Shown: in pieces, positions 1 to 6,249 of the stretch
Numbering within the stretch: the first letter of the stretch is position 1
Layout of the letters: every line of letters begins with the position of its first letter
NCBI GenBank assembly: GCA_020347545.1
Contig: CP070731.1
Coordinates: 372,049-378,297, forward strand
Direction: 5' to 3'
Length of the DNA: 6,249 nt
DNA from: Flavobacteriaceae bacterium
Lineage (GTDB): Bacteria > Bacteroidota > Bacteroidia > Flavobacteriales > Flavobacteriaceae
Notes under the pieces: generated by a model
The model's input: only the letters and a program-made list of their open reading frames with translations
Told to the model about the DNA's origin: nothing
Databases searched by the model: none
Position numbers and translations under genes: made by a program

Positions 1-2946
1 GATATACCAACTGACAAGTTTTTAGGAGATAAAGAAGCTTTAGATTCAGGAGATACTTCAAGGAGAGACTTTTTAAAATATGTTGGGTTTTCCACTGCTG
101 TTGCCTCTTTGGCAGCCTGTGAAGGGCCTGTGGTGAATTCAATTCCTTATGTAGTAAAGCCGGATGATCTGATTCCCGGAATTCCGGATTATTATGCATC
201 TTCCATTGCAGATGGATTTGATTTTGCGAATATTCTGGTTAAGGTTCGAGAGGGCAGACCGATTAAAATTGAGCCGAATAAGGATTCTTTCAATGGAATC
301 ACCAATGCAAGGGTTCAGGCTTCGGTCCTTTCTTTATATGATAACAACAGACTTAGAGGACCTTTATCAAAGGGAGCAGATACCGATTATGCGACATTGA
401 ACAAAGAAGTAAAGGCCCAGTTGGAGACCATTAAAGCCAACGGGGGTAAAATTGTCCTTTTAACAGGTACTACTGCCAGCCCTTCTTTAACTAAACTGGC
501 AGGAGAATTCAAAGAGGCTTATGGAAATGTAGAGCATATTGCTTATGATGCCGTTAATGAAGATGCTGCTTTAAACGCATTTCAAAAAATGTACGGGCAA
601 CGTGTCTTGCCTGATTATGATTTCTCAAAAGCTGAAGTTATTGTTTCAGTAGGAGCAGATTTCCTTGGCGACTGGCAAGGAGGAAACTTCAGCGCAGGAT
701 ATAGTAAAGGAAGAAAGCCTAAAAAAGGCAAAATGTCGCGTCATATTCAATTTGAATCAAATATGACTTTGTCGGGAGGTAATTCAGATAAAAGAATTAT
801 CGTCAAGCCTTCTGAACAACATCAGGTGATGAGTAAATTGTATGAAGCGGTTGTAAACGGTAAAAATTCCGGATCTGGTCCCGTTGATGATGCGATTAAC
901 AAAGCAGTTGCCCAAATAAGAAAGGCGGGTAAAAAAGCAGTTGTAATCACCGGAATTCAGGATGAAAACGCGCAGTTACTTGCTTTAGCAATCAATGCAC
1001 ATCTTCAAAGTGAGGTGATTGATGTTAATTCAACAAAGAATGTACGTCAGGGAGATTCAGCCAAAGTTGAGGCCTTGATCAAAGAAATGGCTGCCGGTAA
1101 TATCGGAGCTGTATTGGTTTCAAATATCAATCCTGTTTATTCTTTACCAAATGGGGCTGAGTTTGCCGAAGCACTTAAAAAAGTATCGCTTTCAGTTGCA
1201 TTTACAATGTCGGCAAATCAAACATCTGAGGTTGCGCAATACGTGGTTGCAACTCCACATTTCCTGGAATCATGGGGTGATGTTGAGATCAAGAAGGGAC
1301 ATTACGGATTAACTCAACCAACGATCAAGCCATTGTTTAATACGAGACAATTGGAAGATACCCTATTGGCTTGGAGTGGAAGTGACCTTAGTTATTACGA
1401 CTACATCAAGAGTCACTGGCAATCAGCTTTATTGGGTGGTAAATCCTGGAATAAGACACTTCAGGAAGGAACCTTGATGGTAAGCCATGGTGAAGAGGCA
1501 GCAGTAGCCAATGAAATTGACCTTTCAGGCGCGAGTGCAGCTCTTGCTAATACAGCAGGTGCGGAAATGGAACTTACGGTCTATGCTAAAACAGGTTTAG
1601 GAGATGGTCAGCAGGCTAATAACCCTTGGTTACAAGAACTTCCTGATCCGATAACAAGAACTTCCTGGGACAATTACTTACTTATATCAAGAATTGACGC
1701 TGAGCGATTAGGTCTTTCCAACAGAACGGCGGATAACGGAGCCCTTGACGGGGACTTGGTTAACATTGCCGCTGACGGAGTTACTTTAAATAATGTTCCC
1801 GTGTACATTCAGCCTGGACAGGCTGCAGGGTCGGTTGCTATAGCCGTTGGTTATGGAAGAACTGATCTGAAAAATGATATGAATGTTGGAATCAATGCCT
1901 ATCCACTTTCTAAAGGGTCTTTCCAAAGCGTTTCTATAGAAAAAACAACTGGAGAACACAAATTTGCCTGTGTCCAGTTGCATCATACCATAATGGGCAG
2001 AGAAGGCGAGATCACTAAGGAAACTACCTTGGAAGATTTTGTTACAAAACCAAAAGAAGAATGGAACCAGGCCCCTGTATTTTCATTGAATCATCAGGAG
2101 GTAACACAAGATAAAGTTGATCTTTGGGAAAAGTTTGATGACAGTTTAGGAACCAAATTTAATTTGTCCGTGGATCTTGCCACTTGTACGGGATGCGCCG
2201 CATGTGTGGTTTCCTGTCATGCTGAGAATAATGTTCCTGTTGTAGGAAAGCATGAAATCAGAGTGAGCAGGGACATGCACTGGTTGAGGATTGACAGGTA
2301 TTACTCAAGCGATACCACAGTTGCTCAAGGAAAAGAAGACGGAACATTTGGAACCGGCGATTTCTTTAAAGCCCAGGGCGAGCCTTCGGATGCACCTGAA
2401 GTTTCATTCCAGCCTGTAATGTGTCAGCATTGTAATCATGCACCTTGTGAAACAGTATGCCCTGTTGCTGCTACTTCTCACGGACGTCAGGGTCAGAACC
2501 AGATGGCTTACAACAGATGTATCGGTACACGTTATTGCGCCAACAACTGTCCTTACAGGGTTAGACGATTCAACTGGTTCAAATATGCGAACAACAATGA
2601 GTTCGATTTCAATATGAATAATGAACTGGGTAGAATGGTATTGAACCCGGATGTAACAGTAAGGTCCAGAGGGGTAATGGAAAAATGTTCTTTCTGTATC
2701 CAAAAAACTCAATTGACCATATTGAATGCCAAGAAAGAGGGTAGAGCCGTAAAAGACGGTGAATTCTCCACGGCGTGTTCTGATGCTTGTCCTAACGGAT
2801 CTCTTGTATTTGGAGATGTCAATGATGAATCGAGTAAGGTTGCCCACTTGAGTGAGGATGACAGAAGCTTTAAATTGTTGGATTTTGTTGGTACAAAGCC
2901 AAATGTATTTTATCAGTTAAAGGTTAAGAACACCAATGAGGCTTAA
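1..2946 (+). CDS. actB: ACIII subunit ActB, Fe-S / molybdopterin-oxidoreductase-like protein (5' partial)
   Basis: Peripheral electron-transfer subunit of Alternative Complex III on the periplasmic face. The frame is open from base 1 to the TAA at 2944-2946 (981 residues in the window). The true start lies upstream. A TTG at 109 also opens this frame, but it falls inside the signal peptide and is not the start. Window residues 20-26 read SRRDFLK, a twin-arginine motif, followed by a hydrophobic stretch and a lipobox (SLAAC, Cys40). Residues of roughly 50-690 resemble a molybdopterin oxidoreductase large subunit; in characterised ActB this domain carries no molybdenum cofactor. Residues of roughly 720-960 form a ferredoxin-like domain with 15 ligand cysteines in four groups, fitting three [4Fe-4S] and one [3Fe-4S]. 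This B1-B2 fusion is typical of Bacteroidota. Stop to actC start is 52 bases. The assignment is firm; lipidation is inferred. Confidence 0.95.
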   Translation, partial: DIPTDKFLGDKEALDSGDTSRRDFLKYVGFSTAVASLAACEGPVVNSIPYVVKPDDLIPGIPDYYASSIADGFDFANILVKVREGRPIKIEPNKDSFNGITNARVQASVLSLYDNNRLRGPLSKGADTDYATLNKEVKAQLETIKANGGKIVLLTGTTASPSLTKLAGEFKEAYGNVEHIAYDAVNEDAALNAFQKMYGQRVLPDYDFSKAEVIVSVGADFLGDWQGGNFSAGYSKGRKPKKGKMSRHIQFESNMTLSGGNSDKRIIVKPSEQHQVMSKLYEAVVNGKNSGSGPVDDAINKAVAQIRKAGKKAVVITGIQDENAQLLALAINAHLQSEVIDVNSTKNVRQGDSAKVEALIKEMAAGNIGAVLVSNINPVYSLPNGAEFAEALKKVSLSVAFTMSANQTSEVAQYVVATPHFLESWGDVEIKKGHYGLTQPTIKPLFNTRQLEDTLLAWSGSDLSYYDYIKSHWQSALLGGKSWNKTLQEGTLMVSHGEEAAVANEIDLSGASAALANTAGAEMELTVYAKTGLGDGQQANNPWLQELPDPITRTSWDNYLLISRIDAERLGLSNRTADNGALDGDLVNIAADGVTLNNVPVYIQPGQAAGSVAIAVGYGRTDLKNDMNVGINAYPLSKGSFQSVSIEKTTGEHKFACVQLHHTIMGREGEITKETTLEDFVTKPKEEWNQAPVFSLNHQEVTQDKVDLWEKFDDSLGTKFNLSVDLATCTGCAACVVSCHAENNVPVVGKHEIRVSRDMHWLRIDRYYSSDTTVAQGKEDGTFGTGDFFKAQGEPSDAPEVSFQPVMCQHCNHAPCETVCPVAATSHGRQGQNQMAYNRCIGTRYCANNCPYRVRRFNWFKYANNNEFDFNMNNELGRMVLNPDVTVRSRGVMEKCSFCIQKTQLTILNAKKEGRAVKDGEFSTACSDACPNGSLVFGDVNDESSKVAHLSEDDRSFKLLDFVGTKPNVFYQLKVKNTNEA
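58..120 (+). other. Tat signal motif and lipobox of ActB
   Basis: Codons at 58-78 encode SRRDFLK, matching the S/T-R-R-x-F-L-K twin-arginine consensus. A short apolar helix rich in Gly, Ala, Val and Ser follows. It ends in Leu-Ala-Ala-Cys with the Cys codon at 118-120, a lipobox-like site. At least 19 residues precede the motif in the window, so the leader has a long N-terminal extension, as in the known extended Tat domain of MoCo/4Fe-4S proteins. The probable reading is export of the folded Fe-S protein by Tat and anchoring through a lipid on Cys40. The motif is seen directly; export and lipidation are inferred. Confidence 0.82.
2185..2790 (+). other. Four-cluster Fe-S ligand region of ActB
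   Basis: Cysteine codons fall in four groups. Group 1 at 2185-2217 has the pattern C-x2-C-x2-C-x3-C. Group 2 at 2422-2460 is C-x2-C-x4-C-x3-C followed by Pro. Group 3 at 2518-2550 reads CIGTRYCANNCP, so Thr (2527-2529) stands where a four-ligand site would have its second Cys. Group 4 is C-x2-C at 2686-2697 plus C-x3-C-P at 2776-2790. In this fold clusters draw ligands from paired groups. The total of 15 fits three [4Fe-4S] plus one [3Fe-4S], the content described for ACIII. Cluster types are inferred from the cysteine count and family knowledge. Confidence 0.88.
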
Positions 2947-2998
2947 GCCAAAGTGGTCGAATAATAAAAAGAGAAATAAATAAATATTAAAATATACT
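2947..2998 (+). other. actB-actC spacer, A/T-rich, no promoter or terminator seen
   Basis: These 52 bases are the longest spacer in the window. They become nearly pure A/T toward the actC start. I found no Bacteroidota-type promoter (TTTG about 20 bases before TAnnTTTG), no hairpin with a T tract and no AGGAGG-like site. A/T-rich, unstructured leaders are the usual initiation context in Bacteroidota. The spacer fits an internal operon junction. Confidence 0.6.
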
Positions 2999-4387
2999 AT
3001 GTCTCATTACGAAGCACCTATTAGAGAACCGTTAATTATAGGGGATAAGAGTTATCACGACATTTCTAATGATATAGCCGCACCAATCGAAGGAAAAGCC
3101 AATAAATGGTGGTGGGCCGTGTTTAGCCTTTCCCTAGTTGCCTTTTTATGGGGAATTGGAGCTATTGCCTATACGATAGGAACTGGTATTGGAGTCTGGG
3201 GATTGAACAATAAAATCAACTGGGCCTGGGATATTACCAACTTTGTATGGTGGGTAGGTATTGGTCACGCCGGAACTTTGATATCGGCTGTACTTTTATT
3301 ATTCCGTCAGAAATGGAGAATGGGAATCAACCGATCTGCGGAGGCAATGACAATTTTTGCGGTATTTCAGGCAGGTTTATTTCCTGTAATTCATATGGGA
3401 CGTGTATGGAATGGTTATTGGACCATGCCGATTCCAAACCAGTTTGGAAACCTTTGGACCAACTTTAATTCACCTTTATTGTGGGACGTTTTTGCCATCT
3501 CAACCTATTTGACGGTATCGGTAGTATTCTGGTATACAGGATTGTTACCTGATTTTGCAATGATCAGGGACAGGGCTACGAAGCCTTTTCAGAAAAAGAT
3601 TTATAGTTTATTGAGTTTTGGATGGACCGGGCGCGCAAAGGACTGGCAAAGATTTGAGGAAGTTTCTCTGGTTTTGGCAGGTCTTGCAACTCCACTGGTA
3701 CTTTCCGTACATACTATTGTATCCTTTGACTTTGCTACCTCGGTAATTCCGGGATGGCACAGTACGGTATATCCTCCTTATTTCGTTGCCGGAGCGGTAT
3801 TCTCAGGATTCGCCATGGTACAGACACTTTTGATCGTTATGAGAAAGGTTTCGAACCTTGAAGCTTATATCACCAGAGGCCATATTGAAAATATGAATAA
3901 GGTAATTCTTGTCACCGGAGGTATTGTTATGGTGGCTTACTTATCTGAATTTTTTGTAGGATGGTACTCGGGAAGTTCTTATGAGGATTTCGTTTACTTA
4001 TCGGTAGGTGCCGCGACCGGGCCTTATTGGTGGGCATTCTGGGCATTGATTTTATGTAACGGTGTTTTCCCTCAATTGCTTTGGATCAAAAAACTGAGAA
4101 CCAATTATACGGTCTCATTTATTATGGCGCTGATCATCAACATTGGAATGTGGTTTGAGCGTTTTGATATTATTGTAATTAACTTAAGTAGAGGACATCT
4201 TCCATCAACTTGGACCATGTTTGAACCTACTTTTGTAGATATAGGAATTTTTATTGGTACCATCGGGTTCTTCTTTGTATTGTTCCTGCTGTATGCCAGA
4301 ACGTTCCCTGCTGTGGCTCAGGCTGAGGTAAAATCGATACTGAAATCATCAGGAGATAATTTCAAAAGGGCAAGAGATAGTAAGTAA
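2999..4387 (+). CDS. actC: ACIII subunit ActC, NrfD/PsrC-like integral membrane protein (quinol-oxidising subunit)
   Basis: A 462-residue polytopic membrane protein of the NrfD family, the usual length for ActC. Hydrophobic segments lie near residues 36-60, 80-102, 115-133, 158-180, 217-240, 260-281, 301-321, 341-361, 370-388 and 411-433, giving about ten helices, as in the ActC fold of two four-helix bundles plus two extra helices. Conserved polar residues in or near the membrane include His90 (GIGHAGTL), His132 and Arg135 (HMGRVWNGYW), Asp163, His238, Asp244 and His254 (PGWHSTVYPPYF). These are candidates for the quinol site and proton path known in this subunit; which residues bind quinol is inferred. 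The ATG start is preceded by A/T-rich DNA without a Shine-Dalgarno sequence. The gene lies 52 bases after actB and 35 before actD, in the conserved act order. It contains no haem motif or cluster-binding cysteines. Confidence 0.96.
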   Translation: MSHYEAPIREPLIIGDKSYHDISNDIAAPIEGKANKWWWAVFSLSLVAFLWGIGAIAYTIGTGIGVWGLNNKINWAWDITNFVWWVGIGHAGTLISAVLLLFRQKWRMGINRSAEAMTIFAVFQAGLFPVIHMGRVWNGYWTMPIPNQFGNLWTNFNSPLLWDVFAISTYLTVSVVFWYTGLLPDFAMIRDRATKPFQKKIYSLLSFGWTGRAKDWQRFEEVSLVLAGLATPLVLSVHTIVSFDFATSVIPGWHSTVYPPYFVAGAVFSGFAMVQTLLIVMRKVSNLEAYITRGHIENMNKVILVTGGIVMVAYLSEFFVGWYSGSSYEDFVYLSVGAATGPYWWAFWALILCNGVFPQLLWIKKLRTNYTVSFIMALIINIGMWFERFDIIVINLSRGHLPSTWTMFEPTFVDIGIFIGTIGFFFVLFLLYARTFPAVAQAEVKSILKSSGDNFKRARDSK

Positions 4388-4422
4388 AAGACACAATTTA
4401 TAGAATTGATAAAATAAATAAG

Positions 4423-4947
4423 ATGAGCGATAAAGTTATACATGCTGTTTACGACGATGACGATGTGCTGTTGAAGGCAGTCAAAGAAGTTCGTGAAGCA
4501 AATCATCACATAGAAGAAGTTTACACTCCGTTTCCGGTTCATGGTTTGGAAAAAGCCATGGGAATTGCGAATACGAGAATTGCAATTACAGCATTTCTTT
4601 ATGGAATTACGGGCCTTGGATTTGCGGTTTGGATGATGAACTTCATGATGATTGAGGACTGGCCTCAGAATATAGGTGGTAAGCCAAGTTTCAGTTATGC
4701 TGAGAACATGCCGGCATTTGTTCCGATCATGTTTGAATTAACTGTTTTCTTTGCGGCTCACCTTATGGTTATAACTTTTTATATGAGGAGTAAGATCGGG
4801 CCTTTTGTAAAAGCATCGAACCCGGATCCGAGAACAACGGACAATATGTTTTTGATGGAAGTACCTGTTACAGGTGATGAAAAAGAGTTAGAGAAGTTTT
4901 TAACAAAGACAGGAGCTGTTGAAACTAAAATTGTAGATAAGCACTAA
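4423..4947 (+). CDS. actD: ACIII subunit ActD, DUF3341 membrane protein
   Basis: A 174-residue protein of the DUF3341/ActD family. An N-terminal soluble part (residues 1-50) contains an acidic run at 11-14 and the family motif YTPFPVHGLE at 34-43. Two transmembrane helices follow at about 53-75 and 98-120, joined by a short loop, and then a soluble tail with NPDPRTTDNMFLM (123-135). There are no cysteines or haem motifs, so it carries no redox centre. In solved ACIII structures ActD is a cofactor-free subunit packed against the membrane core; a structural role is the likely one. Start choice: this ATG, 35 bases after the actC stop, gives the expected N-terminus. Upstream sequence is A-rich without a clear Shine-Dalgarno. 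The actE start is only 10 bases beyond its stop, suggesting coupled translation. Confidence 0.94.
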   Translation: MSDKVIHAVYDDDDVLLKAVKEVREANHHIEEVYTPFPVHGLEKAMGIANTRIAITAFLYGITGLGFAVWMMNFMMIEDWPQNIGGKPSFSYAENMPAFVPIMFELTVFFAAHLMVITFYMRSKIGPFVKASNPDPRTTDNMFLMEVPVTGDEKELEKFLTKTGAVETKIVDKH

Positions 4948-4957
4948 AAGATTACTA

Positions 4958-5521
4958 ATGAAGAATATATTCAATATTGCATTGTCAGGTTTAATGGTAT
5001 TGTTGCTTGCTTCGTGCAGTGAGGGAAGACCTACTGAAAGAAGTGTTCAATATATGGGTGATACGGATATGTATGAACCGGTTCCCTATGAAACCTATGG
5101 AGAAAACCCGATCTTTTCGAACGGGACTAATGCACAGCTTCCTGTTGACGGAACAATAGCGAGAGGTGCTTCCGTTTATGATTATCCAAATTCTGAAGCT
5201 GGATATCAAATGGCCAAGGACTCTTTAAAAGCACCTTATCCATTAACAGAAGAGGTTTTGGCAAAAGGAAAGGTCACGTATAAGATCTATTGTTCATCAT
5301 GTCATGGCGACAAGGGTGACGGAATGGGAACTTTGGTGAAAAATGAAAAGTTTCTAGGGGTGCCAAATTATAAAGACAGAGATATCAATCAGGGTACAAT
5401 TTATCACGTTATCATGCATGGTAGAAATCTAATGGGATCTCATGCTTCTCAGATGACCGAGGAAGAACGCTGGAATGCGGTGTACTATGTGGAGCATCTT
5501 AGAGAAGATCTTTTAAAATAA
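4958..5521 (+). CDS. actE: ACIII subunit ActE, monohaem cytochrome c lipoprotein
   Basis: A 187-residue class I cytochrome c. Residues 1-20 are a lipoprotein signal: Lys2 and Asn3, a hydrophobic core, and the lipobox LLASC with Cys20 (codon 5015-5017). The mature protein is expected to be lipid-anchored on the periplasmic face. A single haem-binding motif CSSCH lies at residues 112-116 (5291-5305), followed by GDKGDGMG. The likely distal axial ligand is Met159 in LMGSHASQM (5432-5434), matching the MPSHA-type motif of relatives; Met153 is a less likely alternative. The C-terminal helix (ERWNAVYYVEHLRE) is typical of the fold. In ACIII, ActE is one of the two cytochrome subunits on the electron path toward the oxidase. 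It lies 10 bases after actD and 33 before actF. The haem motif is seen; the ligand and the lipid anchor are inferred. Confidence 0.95.
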   Translation: MKNIFNIALSGLMVLLLASCSEGRPTERSVQYMGDTDMYEPVPYETYGENPIFSNGTNAQLPVDGTIARGASVYDYPNSEAGYQMAKDSLKAPYPLTEEVLAKGKVTYKIYCSSCHGDKGDGMGTLVKNEKFLGVPNYKDRDINQGTIYHVIMHGRNLMGSHASQMTEEERWNAVYYVEHLREDLLK

Positions 5522-5554
5522 ATCAATTAAGTAAAAAAATAAATACAGAATATA

Positions 5555-6249
5555 ATGTATACATTTTCAGGTAAATTAAAAACGGTTTCACTTGTGCTAA
5601 TGATCATTGGTGCTTTGAGTATTGGTTACGGGTTCTTTACGGCCCCGAAAACCACCGAAGATGTTGAGCAGGCAATGGCCCATGATGACGGACATCACGG
5701 AGAGGAAGCTTCTCATGGGGAAACGTCTCATGGTGAGGCGGCTGACTCAGAGGAACATAGTGAAGCAGAGGCTCAAAGTCATTTGGAGCACTTGTTGCAT
5801 CAGGGACAGAACAGACCTTGGACAGCATTTTTTATAGCTGCATTTTTCTTTTTGATGATCTCGGTTTGTGTTTTGGTTTTTTACGCCATACAATGGGCGG
5901 CTCAAGCGGGATGGTCAATTGTTCTTTTCCGTGTTATGGAAGGAATTACGGCTTATATTTTACCTGGTTCAATCTTATTGTTCTTGTTTCTTCTGGCTTC
6001 GGGTATGCACATGAATCATATTTATGTTTGGATGGCTGAAGGAACATTTGATCCTTCAAGCGAGAACTATGATGCCATTGTTGCCGGAAAAAGTTGGTGG
6101 TTGAATGTACCGGGGTGGATCATCAGAAGTTTTATCTATTTGTTTGTCTATAATATCTTCAGATACCTACTTAGGAAAAATTCACTTGCTCTGGATACCT
6201 CAGGAGACATTAAAATCTATAAAAAGAACTTTAATCTGTCAATAGTGTT
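5555..6249 (+). CDS. actF: ACIII subunit ActF, NrfD-like integral membrane protein (3' partial)
   Basis: An open frame starting at ATG 5555 (MYTFSGKLKT) runs off the window end with 231 complete codons and no stop; full-length ActF is usually over 400 residues, so roughly half is present. Residues 10-29 form the first membrane helix. Residues 43-82 form a hydrophilic loop rich in His, Glu, Ser and Ala. Further helices lie at about 90-112, 131-150 and 181-205. Family-like stretches include LPGSILLFLFLLASGMHMNH (136-155) and KSWWLNVPGWIIRS (179-192). ActF is the second NrfD-type subunit, paralogous to ActC, forming the other half of the ACIII membrane core; a role in proton transfer has been proposed, while quinol oxidation is assigned to ActC. 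The start is supported by position, 33 bases after actE, and by the N-terminal helix. No Shine-Dalgarno is visible. Confidence 0.92.
   Translation, partial: MYTFSGKLKTVSLVLMIIGALSIGYGFFTAPKTTEDVEQAMAHDDGHHGEEASHGETSHGEAADSEEHSEAEAQSHLEHLLHQGQNRPWTAFFIAAFFFLMISVCVLVFYAIQWAAQAGWSIVLFRVMEGITAYILPGSILLFLFLLASGMHMNHIYVWMAEGTFDPSSENYDAIVAGKSWWLNVPGWIIRSFIYLFVYNIFRYLLRKNSLALDTSGDIKIYKKNFNLSIV
5708..5737 (+). repeat. Two imperfect 15-base tandem units in the actF His-rich loop
   Basis: Two adjacent 15-base units (5708-5722 and 5723-5737) each encode a small residue followed by Ser-His-Gly-Glu (ASHGE, then TSHGE). The copies differ at several bases, including wobble positions, so this is an old or selected duplication, not a recent slippage product. 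It lies within a 40-residue acidic stretch (residues 43-82) containing nine histidines. Confidence 0.7.

Noticed and set aside
109..2100. A functional molybdenum active site in ActB
   Set aside because: The domain resembles molybdopterin oxidoreductases, but the family is known to lack the cofactor, and I saw no N-terminal Fe-S cysteine motif of the kind found in active enzymes.
2404..2847. A 147-codon open frame on the - strand opposite the actB Fe-S domain
   Set aside because: It lies wholly antisense to the conserved cysteine region of actB, its translation shows no recognisable domain, and the + strand is clearly the coding strand here.
109..2946. actB taken as a complete gene starting at TTG 109
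   Set aside because: The frame is open to base 1, and the upstream part encodes a convincing Tat motif and signal helix, so the gene is 5'-truncated by the window edge.
4228..4235. TACTTTTG, a match to the Bacteroidota -7 promoter element TAnnTTTG, upstream of actD
   Set aside because: No TTTG -33 element sits at the required distance of about 20 bases, and the site is within conserved actC coding sequence. A similar lone match at 6023-6030 inside actF was rejected for the same reason.
5622..5837. A 71-codon + strand frame and an overlapping - strand frame (5637-5828) in the actF region
   Set aside because: Both are shadows of the His-rich loop of actF, which is read from ATG 5555 in another frame and continues past the window end.
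5818..6039. A 73-codon + strand frame with hydrophobic residues
   Set aside because: It is an out-of-frame reading of the actF membrane helices; the actF frame is open through the whole stretch and gives the family-like sequence.
1..6249. Mobile elements, CRISPR arrays, tRNA or rRNA genes
   Set aside because: I saw no direct-repeat arrays, transposase-like frames, terminal inverted repeats or RNA gene signatures; nearly all of the window is coding sequence of one operon.

Overview
The window is the central part of an Alternative Complex III (ACIII, Act) operon, all on the + strand. Five consecutive genes are recognisable: actB (5' end cut off), actC, actD, actE and actF (3' end cut off). ACIII is a membrane quinol:electron-acceptor oxidoreductase that replaces the cytochrome bc1 complex in many Bacteroidota and some other phyla. 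The source looks like a member of the Bacteroidota, most likely a flavobacterium. The reasons are the protein sequences and gene order, the moderately AT-rich DNA with A/T-rich spacers, the lack of Shine-Dalgarno sequences before the starts, and the extended Tat leader of ActB. The genus cannot be fixed from the sequence.

Layout: 1-2946 actB, a cofactor-less molybdopterin-oxidoreductase-like domain fused to a ferredoxin-like Fe-S domain. It is open from base 1 and its true start lies upstream. 2999-4387 actC, an NrfD-like ten-helix membrane protein that probably holds the quinol site. 4423-4947 actD, a small two-helix DUF3341 protein. 4958-5521 actE, a monohaem cytochrome c lipoprotein. 5555-6249 actF, the first 231 complete codons of the second NrfD-like membrane subunit, which carries an acidic, histidine-rich loop. 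The spacers are 52, 35, 10 and 33 bases. None holds a convincing promoter or terminator, so the genes are probably co-transcribed.

How they work together (family knowledge): quinol is oxidised at the ActC membrane module. Electrons pass through the ActB Fe-S clusters and then the haems of ActA (pentahaem, expected just upstream, not in the window) and ActE, and on to a terminal oxidase. In Bacteroidota, cytochrome c oxidase genes often follow actF, and ACIII can form a supercomplex with that oxidase. The operon is conventional. I see no undescribed system here. The points of most interest are details: the three-cysteine Fe-S site, the Tat motif followed by a lipobox in ActB, and the His-rich loop of ActF.
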